This document shows positions 61,993 through 64,000 of a DNA stretch of 64,000 nucleotides, piece by piece. The stretch covers positions 1 to 64,000 of the forward strand of contig CAKTVG010000003.1 of assembly GCA_934622035.1 (NCBI GenBank), in the 5' to 3' direction. Source of the stretch: an uncultured Oscillospiraceae bacterium. Its GTDB lineage: Bacteria > Bacillota > Clostridia > Oscillospirales > Oscillospiraceae. Both the position numbers and the translations under genes were made by a program. Below the pieces are notes generated by a model. The model was given only the letters and a program-made list of their open reading frames with translations, ran no database searches and had not been told where the DNA came from. The stretch's first letter is position 1, and every line of letters starts with the position of its first letter.

Positions 61993-62802
61993 TTACTGGC
62001 GCTCCAGCGCAAAGCAGGCCCAGGAGGTCTGCAAGGCCGAGAGCCACTGCTCCGCCGTCATCGCGTCCGACTCTTCCGCGCTGAAATTGCGCCAGCCGAA
62101 TGCCGCACGGTACTTCTGCGCATTCGGGAAGACCGTATCCGCCAGGGTGAGATAGGCATCCTCGTCAATTTCCGTCTCGTTTTCGTCGCGGTAGGTCGTG
62201 CTCAGCTCCTCCGTATCGGGATCATACTGCTGATACATGCTGCCGAGCGTCCGCAGCCCCAGCTTACCCTCGGAAAGGGACAGCGCAAGGCGCGTCTCGC
62301 CGCTCTCGCCCGCGTTCACGCGAACAAAATCGTTAAAAATATAGGCGTACACGCCGTTGTCCAGATAGGCGGTCGTCTCCGAGAAGGAAATCAGATCCGG
62401 CTGGCCATCCTCCGGAATCTGCGAGGCATCGCAGAGCGTCACGCCGTCGTAGGTCTCGTTGATCTCCCAGATCTCATTGCTGGAGAAGAAGCCCGATCCC
62501 TGGCAGATCGTGCAGACCAGCTCCAGGCGGCCGTTCTGGTCCAGATCGGCGACCATATAGCTGTAGCTGGCATATTCCTCCGTGCGTACCCACTGCGTGT
62601 AATTGTCCGCAAGGATGCGCAGCTGCTCGTCATAGTCCGGCTTGGGCGGTTCGGTTTCGGTGGGCGTCTCAGTCGCGCTTTCGCTGGAAGACGCCGGCGC
62701 GCCGGATTCGGTATTCTTCTGGATGTCGTCCATCGTCCCGCAGGCAGCCAGCGCCGCCGCCAGCAGCGCCGCCGCCAGCAGCGCAGTCATTCGTTTCAGC
62801 AT
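61993..62802 (-). CDS. Lipoprotein of unknown function upstream of der
   Basis: A 269-residue exported lipoprotein. The signal peptide has lipobox LAAC, then a Ser/Thr/Glu/Pro linker (about 25-55). A domain follows with the FG-GAP-like phrase YMVADLDQNGRLELVCTI and a C-terminal WLSALQTSWACFALERQ. No family assigned. ATG at 62802 follows GGAGG; a start at 62814 would contain that site. It heads the der-plsY-gpsA run. Confidence 0.7.
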   Translation of the reverse strand: MLKRMTALLAAALLAAALAACGTMDDIQKNTESGAPASSSESATETPTETEPPKPDYDEQLRILADNYTQWVRTEEYASYSYMVADLDQNGRLELVCTICQGSGFFSSNEIWEINETYDGVTLCDASQIPEDGQPDLISFSETTAYLDNGVYAYIFNDFVRVNAGESGETRLALSLSEGKLGLRTLGSMYQQYDPDTEELSTTYRDENETEIDEDAYLTLADTVFPNAQKYRAAFGWRNFSAEESDAMTAEQWLSALQTSWACFALERQ

Positions 62803-62829
62803 AATATCCTCCATTATGGTATTGACTGT

Positions 62830-62858
62830 ATTATCTCACAGAAGCGGCTTTTTTTCAA
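62830..62858 (-). promoter_or_regulatory. Sigma-A promoter for lipoprotein-der-plsY-gpsA-gtrA
   Basis: On the minus strand a -35 TTGAAA (62853-62858), a 17-base spacer and a -10 GATAAT (62830-62835). Confidence 0.6.
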
Positions 62859-62885
62859 GTCCAAAACGCGCCCTGTCGGAAACGG

Positions 62886-62919
62886 CAAAAAGAAAAGAGG
62901 AAGGGATCCTCCCCTCCTC
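62886..62919 (-). terminator. Terminator after rpmF
   Basis: On the minus strand GAGGAGGGG (62911-62919) pairs with CCCTTCCTC (62897-62905) with one mismatch, followed by TTTTCTTTTT. Confidence 0.75.
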
Positions 62920-62937
62920 ATCTCTCTTGTTCATGAA

Positions 62938-63126
62938 TTACTTCGCTTCTGCAGCAGGAAGAACCTCGCGGCCATTGTAGGTACCGCAGTTCTTGCAAGC
63001 TCTGTGAGGCAGACGCGCCTCGCCGCACTTCGGGCAAGCAACAACGCCGGGCACGGAGAGCTTCCAGTGAGAGCTACGTCTCTTATCCCGTCTTGCCTTG
63101 GAAACTTTACATTTTGGAACAGCCAT
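62938..63126 (-). CDS. rpmF: 50S ribosomal protein L32
   Basis: Large-subunit protein. The 62-residue product begins MAVPKCKVSKARRDKRRS and has two CxxC pairs (CPKCGE and CKNCGT), the zinc-ribbon form. ATG at 63126 follows AAGGAGGTG; an in-frame start at 63135 overlaps that site. It lies about 40 bases after the DUF177 gene, the standard bacterial pairing. Confidence 0.96.
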   Translation of the reverse strand: MAVPKCKVSKARRDKRRSSHWKLSVPGVVACPKCGEARLPHRACKNCGTYNGREVLPAAEAK

Positions 63127-63166
63127 GAATGACACCTCCTTGGTCAGATGCTTTGAGCATAAAACT

Positions 63167-63673
63167 TTATTTCTTATCCTTCAACAGCTGCCCAAGGACA
63201 GCCAAACGGGGATCCGTTTCGGGACGGCACGCACAGGGGCCGTCGTTCAGATTCTTGCCGCAGCGGCAGCACAGGCCCTTGCAGTCCGGGCGGCACAGCA
63301 GCTTGGAATCCATATTCAGCACAAACGCAGTAGTGAGGATTTCGTCCAGATCGGCCTTGTCCTCCTGCAAAAGGAAGGTCCACTCATCCGCCGTATCCTC
63401 GTCCTCCAGCTCCCGCACCAGCACTGCCTCCACGGGATAGGAAACCTCACGCAGGAACTCCGTCGCGCAGCGGTCACAGGCGGCATGCAGCGTGGTGGAA
63501 ATCTCCGCCCGCAGCATCAGCACCCCGGCAACGTTTCTTACCGTTCCCTCGGCGCGAACCGGCTCGGAAACCGGATAGCTCCCGCCGAATTGCAGCTCGT
63601 GCAGATCCAGCTCCGTGCGGAAGGGCAGTTCGCTGTCCGGCGTTTGAATGATCTTTGACAAATCAAGCAGCAT
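63167..63673 (-). CDS. DUF177 (YceD-like) protein
   Basis: A 168-residue protein of the YceD/DUF177 family, linked in other bacteria to 23S rRNA and L32 biology. It shows CDRCATEFLREVSYPVEAVL in the middle and the Cys-rich family tail CKGLCCRCGKNLNDGPCAC. Start ATG at 63673 (MLLDLSKIIQ) after AGGGGAT; a longer frame to 63886 runs across the promoter and is rejected. Operon with rpmF. Confidence 0.9.
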   Translation of the reverse strand: MLLDLSKIIQTPDSELPFRTELDLHELQFGGSYPVSEPVRAEGTVRNVAGVLMLRAEISTTLHAACDRCATEFLREVSYPVEAVLVRELEDEDTADEWTFLLQEDKADLDEILTTAFVLNMDSKLLCRPDCKGLCCRCGKNLNDGPCACRPETDPRLAVLGQLLKDKK

Positions 63674-63706
63674 AGCGATCCCCTGTTCCATAGTCGTGCA
63701 GGAGAT

Positions 63707-63735
63707 ATTATAACGTCCTTTCTCCCGTTTGTCAA
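63707..63735 (-). promoter_or_regulatory. Perfect sigma-A promoter for DUF177-rpmF
   Basis: On the minus strand TTGACA (63730-63735), a 17-base spacer and TATAAT (63707-63712), an exact consensus. Confidence 0.85.
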
Positions 63736-63767
63736 ACCCTTTTTCATTTTTTTCTCCGAAAAAGTGC

Positions 63768-63796
63768 TTGACTTTCGCAATCTTCTGCGGCATAGT
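63768..63796 (+). promoter_or_regulatory. Probable promoter for the right-end pseudouridine synthase gene
   Basis: A -35 TTGACT (63768-63773), a 17-base spacer and a -10 CATAGT (63791-63796). Confidence 0.5.
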
Positions 63797-63825
63797 ATAA
63801 GAAAATGCTTTCCGGGGGAAGTTTT

Positions 63826-64000
63826 GTGAAGGAATTGACGATTGGGCGCAATGATGCAGGCCAGCGGCTGGACCGTTTTCTGGCAAAGGCCGTGCCGCTG
63901 CTGCCCGCCTCGCTCGCGCAGAAATATATCCGCCTCAAGCGCATCAAGCTGGGCGGCAAGCGCGTCAGCCGGGATACGCGCCTGAACGAGGGCGACGTAT
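63826..64000 (+). CDS. RluA family pseudouridine synthase, N-terminal part (cut by window edge)
   Basis: Only the first 58 codons are in the window. Read from GTG at 63826 they give MKELTIGRNDAGQRLDRFLA and then an S4-type RNA-binding domain (KYIRLKRIKLGGKRV). This is the N-terminus of RluC/RluD-type rRNA pseudouridine synthases. GGGGGAA lies about eight bases upstream of the GTG. The catalytic domain is outside, so the exact member cannot be named. Confidence 0.8.
   Translation, partial: MKELTIGRNDAGQRLDRFLAKAVPLLPASLAQKYIRLKRIKLGGKRVSRDTRLNEGDV

Overview
The window looks like a chromosomal segment of an anaerobic, low-to-mid G+C-lineage Firmicute, most likely class Clostridia in the Oscillospiraceae/Oscillospirales range. 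The evidence is the gene families: HPr kinase, WhiA, CarD, a Spo0A-type DNA-binding protein, DUF1385/YqhQ, tRNA-sensing T-box leaders, lipoproteins with Lys-rich signal peptides and a PKTGD sorting tail. Base composition is fairly GC-rich by eye, with consensus sigma-A promoters and AGGAGG ribosome binding sites. Both ends are cut inside genes (aspS at the left, an RluA-type pseudouridine synthase at the right). I saw no tRNA or rRNA genes, no CRISPR array, no prophage and no insertion sequence.

Layout. 1-4.7 kb: a minus-strand operon dapA-dapB-hisS-aspS. 4.8-6.0 kb: rpsF-ssb-rpsR. 6.1-7.8 kb: a MATE exporter behind a long structured leader. 7.8-10 kb: a lipoprotein, a CarD-type regulator and a small metal-binding protein. 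10-15.1 kb: a pseudouridine synthase, murC and a secreted M4 metalloprotease whose reading frame is cut near the end by an in-frame TAG. 15.2-21.2 kb (minus): TrpB2 behind a Trp T-box, a DHHW/MBOAT O-acylation pair and an AGCS amino-acid symporter. 21.4-22.3 kb: a DivIVA-like coiled-coil protein converging on an orphan Spo0A C-terminal-domain protein.

22.4-30.9 kb is the most accessory-looking block. It holds an 8-oxoguanine-deaminase-like amidohydrolase, a DUF362 ferredoxin protein, an Xre regulator facing a lipoprotein across twin operators, and an ssnA - membrane protein - ygfK operon. That operon is preceded by a leader RNA with an aptamer-like fold and a terminator next to the ribosome binding site. 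SsnA and YgfK belong to the anaerobic purine/selenium-associated catabolic gene set, so this block is probably devoted to purine use.

31-33.5 kb: asnA-asnS. 33.5-33.9 kb: a gene-free AT-rich gap with DnaA-box-like sites. 33.9-40.3 kb (minus): cysE-cysS-polA-rimI-tsaD behind a Cys T-box. 40.3-49.4 kb (minus): a long, tightly packed run lipoprotein - response regulator - histidine kinase - DUF1385 - prmC - recA - recX - rimO - pgsA. 49.4-54.7 kb: murB-whiA-dnaE. 54.8-58.1 kb: hprK and a surface beta-helix protein. 58.2-58.5 kb: rpmB. 58.6-62.8 kb: lipoprotein-der-plsY-gpsA-gtrA. 62.9-63.7 kb: DUF177-rpmF.

Functionally most of the window is core metabolism and information processing. Regulation by leader RNAs is prominent: two T-boxes are clear, one riboswitch-like leader (ssnA) is well supported structurally but unassigned, and two leaders (MATE, rpsF) are candidates. 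All calls come from reading the sequence and remembered family motifs; no database search was run.
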